Below are positions 39,488 to 48,796 of a stretch of DNA of 64,000 bases, piece by piece. Source of the stretch: Planctomycetota bacterium. Lineage in GTDB: Bacteria > Planctomycetota > J058 > JAJDCQ01. Position numbers and translations under genes: made by a program. Position 1 is the first letter of the stretch. Each line of letters starts with the position of its first letter. Under the pieces are notes generated by a model. It was given only the letters and a program-made list of their open reading frames with translations. It was not told where the DNA came from and searched no databases. The DNA lies in assembly GCA_029260755.1 (NCBI GenBank), contig JAJDCQ010000087.1:1-64000 (forward strand). The letters run 5' to 3'.

Positions 39488-39713
39488 GGGGCTATCAAGC
39501 TCGTTCAGGTGCCGATGGGCTCGCCTTCGGCGAGCAGGATGTCACCACGGAGGCACAGAGAACACGGAGTATTCACGGAGGACGCGCCGAGCGGTCGAAG
39601 ACCCGGATCCCCTCCGAGGCTCCTCCGTGCCTCGGTGCCTCCGTGGTTTCATCCTCTTCGCCGAAGGCGAAGCCGGTGGGTCCGCGGTCACCTGACCCAG
39701 CTTGATAGCCCTC
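39488..39713. repeat. Long inverted repeat between tandem paralogs
   Basis: The outer arms GGGCTATCAAGCTCGTTCAG and CTGACCCAGCTTGATAGCCC are complementary apart from two positions. Inner arms CACGGAGGCACAGAG and CTCGGTGCCTCCGTG are complementary across a loop. The core is a translated-looking but clearly non-coding repeat. It could be a recombination site or terminator. Confidence 0.85.
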
Positions 39714-39725
39714 TTTGCGGGCGGG

Positions 39726-41192
39726 CTAGTCGACCGGGGAGAGCCGCAGCTCGAACACGACGTCGCCGTCCTCGGGATCGACGGCGTCGGGATCGGGCAC
39801 GCGGCCGCGGTCGTCATCGCGATCCAGGCCGACGCTCCACAGCGTCGCCCGGCGCGCGTCGACGCGATGGTAGCGGAGCGGGTCGCCGAGACGCGAGAAC
39901 GGATCCGTGGCGACCTCGACCCCGCGAAGGCGCTCGGGGAGGTCTTCGCCCCCGCACGCCATCGCGACCGCGATGCCGGCGCGCGCCAGACGGAGCTCGG
40001 CGATCCCCGTCGTCCGCTTCTCGTAGCACCGGCCGAGGGCCGGGAGGAGCAGCGACGTGATCGGGGAGGTCATCCCGAGCGACCGGACCTCGGTCTCCAT
40101 CGCCGCGATGGCGCGCTCCGCCTCGTCGACGTCCGTCCCCGGAGTGGTCGCGCGGATCATCGACCCGAGGAGCGTCACGTACTTGCTCCGATCGCGGAGC
40201 AGCAGCCTCGCGAAGATCGGCGGCGACGCGGGCAACCCCTCGGAGAGGAAGACCTCCTCCGCCTCGCCCTCGAGCTCCCGCTCGCCCATGACCACCTCGA
40301 AGGTCGCCAGGCCGGCGGCGAGCTCGGCGCGCATCGCCCGGCTGAAGCCGGGGTCGATCCCCCGCTCGATGGCGGCGAGGCTCGCGTCGATCCGCGACGC
40401 CTGCTCGGCCGTCGGGAGGCCGTGAGCGAGGAGGCCCTCGATGGCTTCGGTGAGCGATCGCAGCATCGCCCGCCGCACGAGCCAGTCGAGGAGGCTCGGC
40501 CCGTCGTAGAGCTGCACGACGCGCGCCTGCCGGACGACGTCGGCCCACGCGTCGTCGAGGCGCCCCTCGGACACGGCGACCGCCGACCGGGCGGAGAGGA
40601 GCCGGCCGAGCTCCTTGAGGTGCATGAGATGCGGCAGCATCGGGAACGGCTCCTGCCCCCAGGCGACCTCGAAGCGCCACCCGTCGGCCGCGAGGGCGGC
40701 GTCGAGCGAGGTCTCCACCGACGCGAGCCGCGCGAGGACGCCCGGCAGCTTCGCATCGATCACGGCGGGGTCGGACCACCCGCCCGGCCCGAACTCCTCG
40801 GCGTGGCCCTCGGGGTCGGTCAGCCGGAGCGCCATTCCGTCGACGGCCGTCGCCTCGTCCTCGTCGGTCTCCCAGAGATCCCCGACCGCCTCGAACACGC
40901 GCTCGATGTCGGTCGCTCCGTTGCGGTCCGGCTCGGGGCCGAGGATCGCCGTCCAGTCGACCGACAGCCCGGCCTCCTCGAGCCGGGCGAGCTCGTCGTC
41001 GACGAGGCGACGATGCGCCCGGCTCCACATCCAGCACCCGCCGCCCAGCGAGAGGCCGGCGACCGCGAGGAGCGAGGCGGCGCCGATGAGGAGGCGCCGG
41101 ATGAGCCGGCCAGGGCCGAGGTCGGCGTCGGCGTCGTCTCGGTCGGGGTCCTCGGAGCGGTCGGCGGGATCGGCGGGTCGGCGTCGGGCCAT
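39726..41192 (-). CDS. Membrane-anchored protein of unknown function, tandem paralog 2
   Basis: A 488-residue paralog of the 38017-39468 gene, with the same one-helix anchor (about 31-52, LSLGGGCWMWSRAHRRLVDD) and helical body. Conserved motifs include LSVDWTAILGPEPDRNGATD, WRFEVAWGQEPFP and LLLRDRSKY. The acidic C-terminus (EDGDVVFELRLSPVD) is also shared. It is 50 nt after the SIS-domain gene's stop, so the three genes likely form one transcript. Duplication with conserved length suggests retained function, perhaps with different substrates. Confidence 0.85.
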   Translation of the reverse strand: MARRRPADPADRSEDPDRDDADADLGPGRLIRRLLIGAASLLAVAGLSLGGGCWMWSRAHRRLVDDELARLEEAGLSVDWTAILGPEPDRNGATDIERVFEAVGDLWETDEDEATAVDGMALRLTDPEGHAEEFGPGGWSDPAVIDAKLPGVLARLASVETSLDAALAADGWRFEVAWGQEPFPMLPHLMHLKELGRLLSARSAVAVSEGRLDDAWADVVRQARVVQLYDGPSLLDWLVRRAMLRSLTEAIEGLLAHGLPTAEQASRIDASLAAIERGIDPGFSRAMRAELAAGLATFEVVMGERELEGEAEEVFLSEGLPASPPIFARLLLRDRSKYVTLLGSMIRATTPGTDVDEAERAIAAMETEVRSLGMTSPITSLLLPALGRCYEKRTTGIAELRLARAGIAVAMACGGEDLPERLRGVEVATDPFSRLGDPLRYHRVDARRATLWSVGLDRDDDRGRVPDPDAVDPEDGDVVFELRLSPVD

Positions 41193-41242
41193 GGGGAGCT
41201 CTCCTGCGATGCGAAGCGGCGAACGAAGAGGGCGACGAAGGG

Positions 41243-42382
41243 TCAGGGCCGCGGGCGCCAGAGTCGGCTGCCGCGGATCGTGCGGTTGCTGATCGAGAGG
41301 AGGAGGTCGGGGCGGCGTCCGCCGAGCCAGCGGTCCGGATCGGCTCCGAGCGTCGCGACGCCGTGCGCGGCGAGGAGCTGGAGCGCGACGATCGCCCCGG
41401 CGGCGACCTCGATCGGGTCATCGCGTCCGGCGAGCTCGACGATCCGGGTGTGGTCGCCGCCGAACGGGCCGGCGCCGGGCCGAACGAAGACGAGGCTGCG
41501 GACGCCGAGCTCCTCCCAGGGGCCGGTCAGCTCGGCGGCGCGGTCGGCGCTCGGCCCGTCGAGGGCGAGGACGACGACCCGGGTCGCCTCGCCCGCGACG
41601 AACGCCTCGAGGTGATTCCACTCCTCGAGGCACTGGGCCAGGGCCGGCACCGCGTACTCGGTCATCTTGGCGGCGCCGTAGCGGGCGACCGGATGGAGCG
41701 GCCCCGAGCCGAGGATCACGACGTCGCGCCCGCCGGCCAGGAACGGCGGCGCCGCGGCCTCGATCGCCTCCCCGACGGAGAGCGCCGCCTCGAGGGCGTC
41801 GGCGAAGGGCTCGGCCCGGTCGCCGGCGCCGCCGAGGGCGGCCGCGATCTCGAGCTCGAGCGCGAGCACCGCGGTGAACGTGGCCGTCTGCGGCAGCGTG
41901 CTCCGGTAGCCGGCGTAGACGGCATCCTGGGCGAGCGCCTCGGGGGGAGCCGTCCCCAGGATGAGCGTCTCGTCGACGGCCACGTCGATCGGCGAACCCG
42001 GGTTGTCGGTCAGGGCGACCACCCGCGCGCCCGCGTCACGAGCGAGCGACGCCGCCTCGAGGGTGCGCGGCGTCCGCCCCGAGACGCTCGCGCAGACGAC
42101 CGCGTCGGCGGCGACGAGGCGGTCCCGGGCCCAGCGCATCTCCATCGACCGCCACGCACTGACCGGCGCGCCGGCCGGAGCGAGGGCCGTCGCGAGCGAG
42201 GCCGCGAAGTGCATGTCCCCGCACCCGACGAGGTGCAGGCGCCCACTCCGCGCGGCCAGATCGCGGCCGAGCGCTCGCGCCGCGTCGCCCGAGCGAGCGT
42301 CGACGCGTCGGACGATCGCCGGCTGCTCGGCGATCTCCGAGAGGATGCGCGGAGCGTCGCGCTCCGCGTCTCGATCAGTCAT
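41243..42382 (-). CDS. Double SIS-domain sugar isomerase/deaminase-like protein
   Basis: A 379-residue protein from ATG 42382, with GGGGGGGAT upstream. Two SIS domains bind phospho-sugars: LVGCGDMHFAASLAT (about 52-66), SVSGRTPRTLEAASLARDAG (about 98-117), then GSGPLHPVARYGAAKMTEY and LEEWNHLEAF in the second. The layout resembles the isomerase half of GlmS and the AgaS/GlmD group (glucosamine- or tagatose-6-phosphate metabolism), without the glutaminase domain. Substrate not assignable. It is followed by the two tandem paralogs on the same strand. Confidence 0.85.
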   Translation of the reverse strand: MTDRDAERDAPRILSEIAEQPAIVRRVDARSGDAARALGRDLAARSGRLHLVGCGDMHFAASLATALAPAGAPVSAWRSMEMRWARDRLVAADAVVCASVSGRTPRTLEAASLARDAGARVVALTDNPGSPIDVAVDETLILGTAPPEALAQDAVYAGYRSTLPQTATFTAVLALELEIAAALGGAGDRAEPFADALEAALSVGEAIEAAAPPFLAGGRDVVILGSGPLHPVARYGAAKMTEYAVPALAQCLEEWNHLEAFVAGEATRVVVLALDGPSADRAAELTGPWEELGVRSLVFVRPGAGPFGGDHTRIVELAGRDDPIEVAAGAIVALQLLAAHGVATLGADPDRWLGGRRPDLLLSISNRTIRGSRLWRPRP

Positions 42383-42853
42383 GTCTCGGTATCCCCCCCG
42401 AAGGGACGGGCGGTCGGGAAACAAACCGGGGACCGTCGCCGACGACGGCGAGGCCCCCTGGCCCAAGTCCTCGTTGGACCAGGGCCTCGGTGAAGCCGAG
42501 CCCCCCCCGACGCCGCCGCGAGCGCCGGAGGATCGCGCCACGAGCCCGGTCCGCTCCGCCACCCGGACGCCGACCCCTCCGCGAGGTCCGGATCGACGGA
42601 TCGGAGGGCTCCCGATCACTGGATGACGGCGATCGCGGAATCGTCAAGGGCCTCGAGCTTGGGGGCTGGCGGGGCCCGGTTGGGAGTCGTTGACGGGTCT
42701 TTCCGCCTTGGTATAGTTCGCACCGGTTCGCGAGACCGAGGCCTCTCCTTCGGCCCCGCGATACCAAGTGATTCTTCCGTAAACGAAAGGGACGACGAAT
42801 CCAGCGCCGTCCCGACCCCGCGAGCCCGCGGGGAGCATTAGGAGTGCCGGTCC
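42383..42853. other. Divergent intergenic region upstream of the cold-shock gene
   Basis: No gene visible. Contains the cold-shock promoter (42690-42717) and a leader of about 130 nt ending in the AGGAG at 42840. The half nearer the SIS gene presumably holds its promoter; nothing recognisable there. Confidence 0.55.
42690..42717 (+). promoter_or_regulatory. Sigma70-type promoter of the cold-shock gene
   Basis: TTGACG at 42690-42695, a 16-nt spacer, and TATAGT at 42712-42717. Transcription should begin around 42724, giving a 130-nt leader. Long cold-shock leaders can fold temperature-sensitively, but I see no known motif. Confidence 0.75.
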
Positions 42854-43075
42854 ATGAGTGACGCGCAGAAACTTCGCGGAACCGTCAAGTGGTTCAATGA
42901 CCAGAAGGGCTTCGGTTTCATCATCCGGGATGATGGCCCCGACGTCTTCGTCCACCACACCGAGATCATCTCGGACGGGTTCCGGACCCTCGACGAAGGC
43001 CAGGCCGTCGAGTTCGAGCTCACCGACGGACCGAAGGGTCCGAAGGCGGTCAAGGTGACCCGCGTCGCGACGTAG
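42854..43075 (+). CDS. csp: Cold-shock protein (CspA family)
   Basis: A 73-residue single cold-shock domain. The RNP1 motif KGFGFI (about 18-23) and RNP2 motif DVFVHH (about 30-35) are intact. It binds single-stranded RNA and DNA, melting structures in the cold. It has a GGAG ribosome-binding site 13-10 nt before the ATG, a strong promoter with a long leader upstream, and a hairpin terminator downstream, so it is monocistronic. Slightly acidic extensions at both ends are typical. Confidence 0.98.
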   Translation: MSDAQKLRGTVKWFNDQKGFGFIIRDDGPDVFVHHTEIISDGFRTLDEGQAVEFELTDGPKGPKAVKVTRVAT

Positions 43076-43108
43076 TCGACCGGCCAGTTCGAATAGAGAC
43101 GTTTCGGG

Positions 43109-43136
43109 GACGGGCGCGGGCTTCACCGCGCCCGTC
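43109..43136 (+). terminator. Terminator of the cold-shock gene
   Basis: GACGGGCGCGG, loop GCTTCA, CCGCGCCCGTC forms a perfect 11-bp stem 34 nt past the stop. The tail is only weakly U-rich. Confidence 0.75.
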
Positions 43137-43437
43137 TCCGTGTACGGACGTCCCGCCTCGCTCGTCCGTTCCTGGAACACGCGAACGGCATCTCACGCAA
43201 AGGCGCAAAGGCGCCAAGGATCGTTGCTCCGATCCGAGATCTCGACCTGGCAGAGCCCCTTTGCGCCTTCGCGCCTTTGCGTGAGATTCCGTCGTTCCTG
43301 GAACCACCGCTTCCGCCCGCCATCCGCGCCGCGCCAGCCCTCCCCGTCCAGATCCACCACCACCCCACCTCTCGACCCCTCGCTCGCCCCTTCACTTTGT
43401 GCTACAAAGTATTCATCCAGGCAAAGAGGAGACGCCG
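43137..43437. other. Intergenic region with repeat and a possible promoter
   Basis: Holds the GCCAAG-family repeat at 43190-43287, flanked on both sides by TTCCTGGAAC-type palindromes (near 43168 and 43296). Bases 43390-43425 contain TTGTGCTACAAAGTATTC, the least GC-rich part and the likely promoter area of the FAD gene, but boxes are not clear. Confidence 0.5.
43190..43287. repeat. Inverted repeat, GCCAAG family, complete copy
   Basis: ATCTCACGCAAAGGCGCAAA on the left pairs with TTTGCGTGAGAT and GCGCCTTCGCGCC on the right. The loop of about 45 nt is unlike the other copies, while the arms match those at 37878-38014. Confidence 0.85.
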
Positions 43438-44607
43438 ATGGAGCAGGTGGACGTGGTCGTCGTGGGAGCCGGCTTCGCCGGTCTGGCCGTGGCGCGCGAG
43501 ACGGCGGTCGCCGGCCTCGCCACCGTCGTCCTCGAACGGAAGAGCGACCCGGGGGCGGCGCCGCGCACGACGGGGATTATCGTCGACGAGGCGCGCCGGC
43601 ACCTGCCGATCCCCGAGCGGCTCCTTCGCCCGCTCGATCGGGTCCGCCTCGTCGCGCCGAGCCAGCGACGTCACCTCGACCTCTCCCGGCCGGGCTACCA
43701 CTTCTACGCGACCGACACGCCGGGCGTCCTCCGCTGGCTCGCCGCCGAGACCACCGTGGCCGGCGCCGAGCTGCGGACGTCGACCGCCTTCCGGGATGCC
43801 GTCCGGCGCGCCGACGGCATCGAGCTGCCCGAGCTCGGCCTCCGCACGCGGCTGCTCGTCGGCGCCGATGGGGTGCGCTCCCGCGTCGCGCTGCGGTTCG
43901 GGCTCGGGCGGTGCCGGCGGGCGCTGGTCGGCGTCGAGGATGAGCTCCTCCTTCCCGCGAGCGCGGCGCCGCGGTCGGTCCTCTGCCTCCTCGATCCGGT
44001 CCTCGCGCCGGGCTACCTCGGCTGGGTCGTGCCCGGGGTGGGCGGGGTGACCCAGGTCGGCCTCGCTCGCCACGCGTGCCGGTCGAGCAACGGCCGCGCC
44101 CGCCCCGACCTCGCCCTCGACCGGCTCGTCGGCCGCCTCGCCCGTTCGGGTCGGGTCGATCTCCGCGGCGCGAGGCGCCTCGGCCGGCGCGCCGGGCTGA
44201 TCCCGATCGATGGACCTCGCCGCCGCGCGTCCGGCCCCGGCGTCGTCCTCGTCGGCGACGCCGCGGGCTGGGTCTCTCCCCTCACCGGCGGGGGGATCCA
44301 CACCGCGCTCGCGTGGGGTCGCCGCGCCGGAGCGACGATCGCCGACGCCCTGCGGCGGCGCCGCGAGACCCCGGGAGGCGCCCGGATCCGCCCCGCCGGG
44401 CCCCGGTTCGTGTTCAAGCGCGTCCTCCGCGCCGCCTTCGAGGTCCTCGCGCGCGAGCCGCTCATCGAGGCCGCGTTCCGGACGCCCGCCCTCCCCGCCC
44501 TCGCCCGGCTCGTCTTCTTCCACACCCGGGGGCTCCTCTCGCCTGGCGCGTGGCGGGCGCTCCTCCCGCGGCGGTCCGGGTGGCCTGCCACCGGTCCGAC
44601 GGTGTAG
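43438..44607 (+). CDS. FAD-dependent oxidoreductase, geranylgeranyl-reductase-like
   Basis: A 389-residue flavoprotein from ATG 43438, with GAGGAG 6 nt upstream. The dinucleotide-binding motif VVVGAGFAGLAVA (7-19) is followed by an Arg-rich segment, LLVGADGVRSRVA (about 140-152) and GVVLVGDAAGWVSPLTGGGI (about 275-294). The last is the hallmark of the GGR/phytoene-desaturase-like group. Reduction of isoprenoid chains of lipids or quinones is a reasonable guess. The basic C-terminus has no known domain. It precedes the giant kinase by 81 nt, so they may be one transcript. Confidence 0.88.
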   Translation: MEQVDVVVVGAGFAGLAVARETAVAGLATVVLERKSDPGAAPRTTGIIVDEARRHLPIPERLLRPLDRVRLVAPSQRRHLDLSRPGYHFYATDTPGVLRWLAAETTVAGAELRTSTAFRDAVRRADGIELPELGLRTRLLVGADGVRSRVALRFGLGRCRRALVGVEDELLLPASAAPRSVLCLLDPVLAPGYLGWVVPGVGGVTQVGLARHACRSSNGRARPDLALDRLVGRLARSGRVDLRGARRLGRRAGLIPIDGPRRRASGPGVVLVGDAAGWVSPLTGGGIHTALAWGRRAGATIADALRRRRETPGGARIRPAGPRFVFKRVLRAAFEVLAREPLIEAAFRTPALPALARLVFFHTRGLLSPGAWRALLPRRSGWPATGPTV

Positions 44608-44688
44608 TCTCCCATTGATGCGATACGTCGCATCATCGGGCACGTCCCCGAGCTTCGGACGGGCCCTCGGACGGGAGCGCCGCGCCGT

Positions 44689-47600
44689 ATGCACGCAGGG
44701 GGAGGCCTCGACGCCTCGTCGTCGGACCGCGCGTTCGTCGACGCCGCCATCGCGCGCGGGCTCATCGGCCCGGCGCAGGCGGCCGAGGCGATCGAGCACG
44801 CCCACGCCCAGCCCCCGCCGGTCGACGCCTTCACGGTCGGGCGGTCGCTCGTCGCGAAGGGGTTCCTCCGACCGGTCGATCTCGTCGCGCTCTGCCTCGA
44901 GGCGCGCCACGAGCTCTACGTCTGCGGCGGCTGCGCCGCCCGCCTCGGCGCCTCGCAGGTCCAGCCGCTCATGGCGTGCCCATCGTGCGGCGCGATCCTC
45001 GAGGCGTCGCGCGTCGACATCTCCCGCGAGGTCAGCGCCGCCGAGGTGCTCGGGAGCCGCCAGGCGACCGACCTCTCGATCCCCCTTCCGCTCCGAGGTC
45101 ACCCCACGCCGACGAGCTCGGGCGACGTCCTCGCCCGGTACCGCGTCGACGGCGAGCTCGGACGCGGCGGCGTCGGCGTCGTCCTGCGAACGCACGACAC
45201 CCAGCTCGATCGTCCGGTCGCCCTCAAGATCGTCCGGCCGGGGCCGAACGTCAGTCCGCGGACGATCGAACGGTTCCTGCGCGAGGGTCGCGCCGCGGCT
45301 CGCCTGAGCCACCCCGGGATCGTCGCGGTCTACGAGGTCGGGCAGGTCAAGGACTTCTTCTACCTCGCGCAGAAGCTGGTCGACGGGCGCCCCCTGATCG
45401 ACCTGATCGCCGGCCCCGAAGGACCGCCGAAGGTCGGCGACGGGCTCGGCGTGACCGAGGGCGTCGACATCGTCTATCAGGCGCTCGACGCGATCGGCGC
45501 CGCCCACGCCGCCGGCCTGATCCATCGCGACCTCAAGCCCCACAACATCATCGTCGACGACGACGGGCGCGCCCACCTGATCGACTTCGGCCTCGCCCGG
45601 GACACCGAGCAGACCGGGGGGAACACCCTGACCCAGCAGGGGCAGCTCCTCGGCACGCCGTGGTACATGTCGCCCGAGCAGTTCACGAGCCCCCACGCCG
45701 TCGACCTCCGGGCCGACCTCTACGCGCTCGGCGCGGTCCTCTATCAGTGCCTCACCGGGTCTCCGCCCTACACCGGCGCCTCGATCATGGATCTGATGGC
45801 CGACGTCCTCGCCGGCGACCTCGTCCGCGCGAGCGTCCTCGCTCCCGACCTCCCGCCCGCCCTCGACGAGGCCATCGCGCGCGCCCTCGCCCGCGATCCC
45901 GACGAGCGGTTCCCGAGCGCGACCGAGTTCGCCAAGGCGCTCGCCTCCGCCGTCGACGACGAGCTGCCGACGATCCTCCTCGGCCCGGGCAGCTCGGCGC
46001 GGCACCGGATGATGAGCCCGTCGTCGGCGCGCCACCGCGCGATGGGGAGCTCGGGGCGGATGAAGGCGCAGCGCGCGTCCTCCAAGCGCCACAAGGCGCC
46101 CCCGAGCTCGGGACGGACGAAGGCGCAGCCTCCCCCGTCGAGCCGACACGACGTGCCCGCGGCCGGGAAGGGCAGCGGCGCCGAGATCCGGGCGGCGGGC
46201 TCCACGGGGCGCCATCGCCAGAGCTCCAAGAGCCAGCGCGCCCCTCGCCAGGTGTCCTCACGCCGCCAACGGGCCCAGGTCTCGACGCGCCACCCGGCGC
46301 CGCGGCGCTCCGCCGGCGGAGCGCTTCCCGTCTCGATCGCGCTCGCGGTCGCCATCGTCCTCGTCGGGATCGCCGCCTGGGTCGCGGGCCGGTCGACCGT
46401 GTCGGCGCCCGGGCCGACCGTCGCCGAGCGCCCGGCCGTGACCGACCCACTCCCCGCGATCGATCCGTTCGCGGCGGCGCCCGGACCCTTCGACGGCTTC
46501 GACGATGACGACGAGCACCGCTTCGACGATGGCGACGATGACGACGCGCCGCCGGGGGACGCGTCCTCGTCGCTCCCGTCGAACGACGAGTCCGCCGCCG
46601 ACGCGACGCCGACGCCCCCGCCGGCCCCCGCCGCCGACGCGAACGCCAACGTCCTGCGCGCCCTCTCGCTCATCGTCGCGAGCTTCGACCGCCTCGTCGC
46701 TGGCGAGCGCTCCGCCCGCGCCGACATCGAGGAGGCCCGGGCCGCCCTCGAAGAGGCCGTCGGGCGGACCTCGGACGCGGACGCGGACGCCGCGGCGATC
46801 CACGCCCTCCTCGGCTGCACCGCCCTCGCCCTCGACGACGTCGACGCGGCCATCGCGGCGCTCGATCGCTCGGCCGAGCTCGCCCCGTACGACGCGGTGG
46901 CGCTGAGGCTGCTCGCCGTCGTCCTCCTCCGCGGGCGAAGGTCGGAGCGCGCCCTCGAGGTGCTCGGAACGCCGAGCCTCCTCGCGAGCGGCGACGCCCT
47001 CGTCCCGGCCCTCACCGGGCTCGCCCACATCCAGCGGGGCGACCTCCTCAAGGCGAACCAGGTGCTCGGACCGTTCGCCCGCGCCCGTCCCGCCGACGCC
47101 GACCTGCTCGGGGAGCCGATCACCGTTCGATTCGGGGGCCCGAGCGGCGAGCTCGCCGCGTCGATCGAGATCCGTTTCCGCCACGCCTCGTCCGAGGCGG
47201 GTCGACTCGACGCGACCCTCTTCGACGCGGTCCGCCAGCTCGCACGCGGCGACGCGGATCGGGCCGCGGCGCTCGCCGAGCGGGCGGCGAACGAGCACGG
47301 GGCGAGCGCCCGGCCGCACACTCTCCTCGGCCTCGCGGCCCTCCGAAGGTCCGACGCGAGCGCCGCGCAACGGCATCTCGAGCGGGCGAGCGAGCTCGCC
47401 CCCGAGGACCCCGCCGTCGTGATCTGCCTCGCCATCCTCGAGTCGGGGAGCGGACGCGCCGAGGCGGCCAACGCCCGCCTCGAGCGGCTGCTCGAGAGCG
47501 AGACCGGACGCAACGACGCGCTCCTGACCCTCGCGATGCTCGCCGCCCAGACCGGCCGAAGGGATGACGCCCGGCGCTGGGCCGAGCGAGCCTGGATGAA

Positions 47601-48669
47601 CACCACCGCGGTCCAGGAGCGTCTCCGACTCATCGTCCTCTTCCGGGAGATCGGCGACCCCCTCCGCGCCGCGACCGCGAGCGCCGAGCTCTCCGCGCAG
47701 CACCCCGACAACCCGATGGTGCTCGAGGCGGCCGGCCAGGCCGCCCTCGCCTCGGGCGACCCCGACCGGGCGCTCGACAGCTTCCGCAAGCTGGCGGCGC
47801 GGTTCGAGCACGTCGCGCGCGTCCACACCCTCATGGCCGACGCGCTCGCCGCGAAGGGCGACGCCGAGGGCGCTCGGACCAGCCTGCGACGCGCGATCGA
47901 GATCGCGCCCGACGACCTCGGCGCGCTCGTCGGCCTGGCATCGATCGCCGGAAAGCAGGGGAAGCTCGACGAGGTCCGGCGCATGGCCCTCCGGATCCGG
48001 CGCCACCACCCGCGCAGCGCCAAGTCGGACCTGCTCGAGGGGCAGGCCGCCCTCGCCGAGCGGAAGCTCGGCGAAGCGGGGGCCGCGTTCGAGAAGGCGT
48101 TCGCGAAGGAGCCGAGCCGCGAGATCGCCCTGCGGGCCGCGTCGACCTTCGCCGAGGCGCGCGACTTCGCCGGCGGATCCCGGGTCCTGCGCGCCTGGCT
48201 CGCGGGCAATCCGAAGGACGCCGCCGTCCGGAGCCAGCTCGCCCTCCTCCTCCAGACGGCCGGCCGACGCGATGAGGCGAAGCGCGAGTACCGCCGCGTG
48301 GCCGAGCTCGAGCCGGGCAACGCCGGCGCGCTCAACAACCTCGCCTGGATGATGTTCGAGGACGGCGAGAGCGGCGCGCGCGGCTTCGCCGAGCGCGCCT
48401 ACCAGGCGAATCCCCGGAGCTGGCAGGTGGCCGACACCCTCGGGTGGATTCTGGTCCATCAGGGCGAGGCGGAGCGCGCCGTGACCATCCTCGCCGAGGC
48501 CGTGGAGCACGCCGACGGAAACCCCTCGGCCCGTCACCACTACGCCGCCGCCCTCGCGAAGGCCGGCCGCGGCGGCGAGGCGCGGAAGGTCGCCCGGGCG
48601 ATCCTCGACGAACAGCCCGACTACGAGCACGCCGACGCCGTCCGGGAGCTCCTCCGGAAGCTCCGCTGA
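44689..48669 (+). CDS. Giant membrane Ser/Thr kinase with TPR repeats
   Basis: A 1326-residue protein. The N-terminus has a helical segment and a zinc ribbon (CGGC about 85, CPSC about 103), followed by the kinase domain (about 148-420): the glycine loop GRGGVGVVL, VALKI, HRDLKPHN, LIDFGLAR and YMSPEQF, all catalytic residues present. A basic Ser/Arg/Lys-rich, low-complexity region of about 100 residues (about 437-544) precedes one transmembrane helix (about 548-570). Outside, after an acidic linker, about 600 residues of TPR repeats (about 640-1326) fill the rest. Orientation implies an inside kinase with an outside TPR sensor or scaffold. It starts at ATG 44689. One of three kinases in the window. 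Confidence 0.93.
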   Translation: MHAGGGLDASSSDRAFVDAAIARGLIGPAQAAEAIEHAHAQPPPVDAFTVGRSLVAKGFLRPVDLVALCLEARHELYVCGGCAARLGASQVQPLMACPSCGAILEASRVDISREVSAAEVLGSRQATDLSIPLPLRGHPTPTSSGDVLARYRVDGELGRGGVGVVLRTHDTQLDRPVALKIVRPGPNVSPRTIERFLREGRAAARLSHPGIVAVYEVGQVKDFFYLAQKLVDGRPLIDLIAGPEGPPKVGDGLGVTEGVDIVYQALDAIGAAHAAGLIHRDLKPHNIIVDDDGRAHLIDFGLARDTEQTGGNTLTQQGQLLGTPWYMSPEQFTSPHAVDLRADLYALGAVLYQCLTGSPPYTGASIMDLMADVLAGDLVRASVLAPDLPPALDEAIARALARDPDERFPSATEFAKALASAVDDELPTILLGPGSSARHRMMSPSSARHRAMGSSGRMKAQRASSKRHKAPPSSGRTKAQPPPSSRHDVPAAGKGSGAEIRAAGSTGRHRQSSKSQRAPRQVSSRRQRAQVSTRHPAPRRSAGGALPVSIALAVAIVLVGIAAWVAGRSTVSAPGPTVAERPAVTDPLPAIDPFAAAPGPFDGFDDDDEHRFDDGDDDDAPPGDASSSLPSNDESAADATPTPPPAPAADANANVLRALSLIVASFDRLVAGERSARADIEEARAALEEAVGRTSDADADAAAIHALLGCTALALDDVDAAIAALDRSAELAPYDAVALRLLAVVLLRGRRSERALEVLGTPSLLASGDALVPALTGLAHIQRGDLLKANQVLGPFARARPADADLLGEPITVRFGGPSGELAASIEIRFRHASSEAGRLDATLFDAVRQLARGDADRAAALAERAANEHGASARPHTLLGLAALRRSDASAAQRHLERASELAPEDPAVVICLAILESGSGRAEAANARLERLLESETGRNDALLTLAMLAAQTGRRDDARRWAERAWMNTTAVQERLRLIVLFREIGDPLRAATASAELSAQHPDNPMVLEAAGQAALASGDPDRALDSFRKLAARFEHVARVHTLMADALAAKGDAEGARTSLRRAIEIAPDDLGALVGLASIAGKQGKLDEVRRMALRIRRHHPRSAKSDLLEGQAALAERKLGEAGAAFEKAFAKEPSREIALRAASTFAEARDFAGGSRVLRAWLAGNPKDAAVRSQLALLLQTAGRRDEAKREYRRVAELEPGNAGALNNLAWMMFEDGESGARGFAERAYQANPRSWQVADTLGWILVHQGEAERAVTILAEAVEHADGNPSARHHYAAALAKAGRGGEARKVARAILDEQPDYEHADAVRELLRKLR

Positions 48670-48796
48670 GGGACTCCAAAGGAGCCTCCGGACGGCGACC
48701 TCGGGCCCGTCCGCCTTGCGGGTCGCGGGCGCTTCGGCCAAGATCTGAAGCGTTAACGGCAACCGAACCCTCGAGCAGCGGACGGAGGTCATCATC

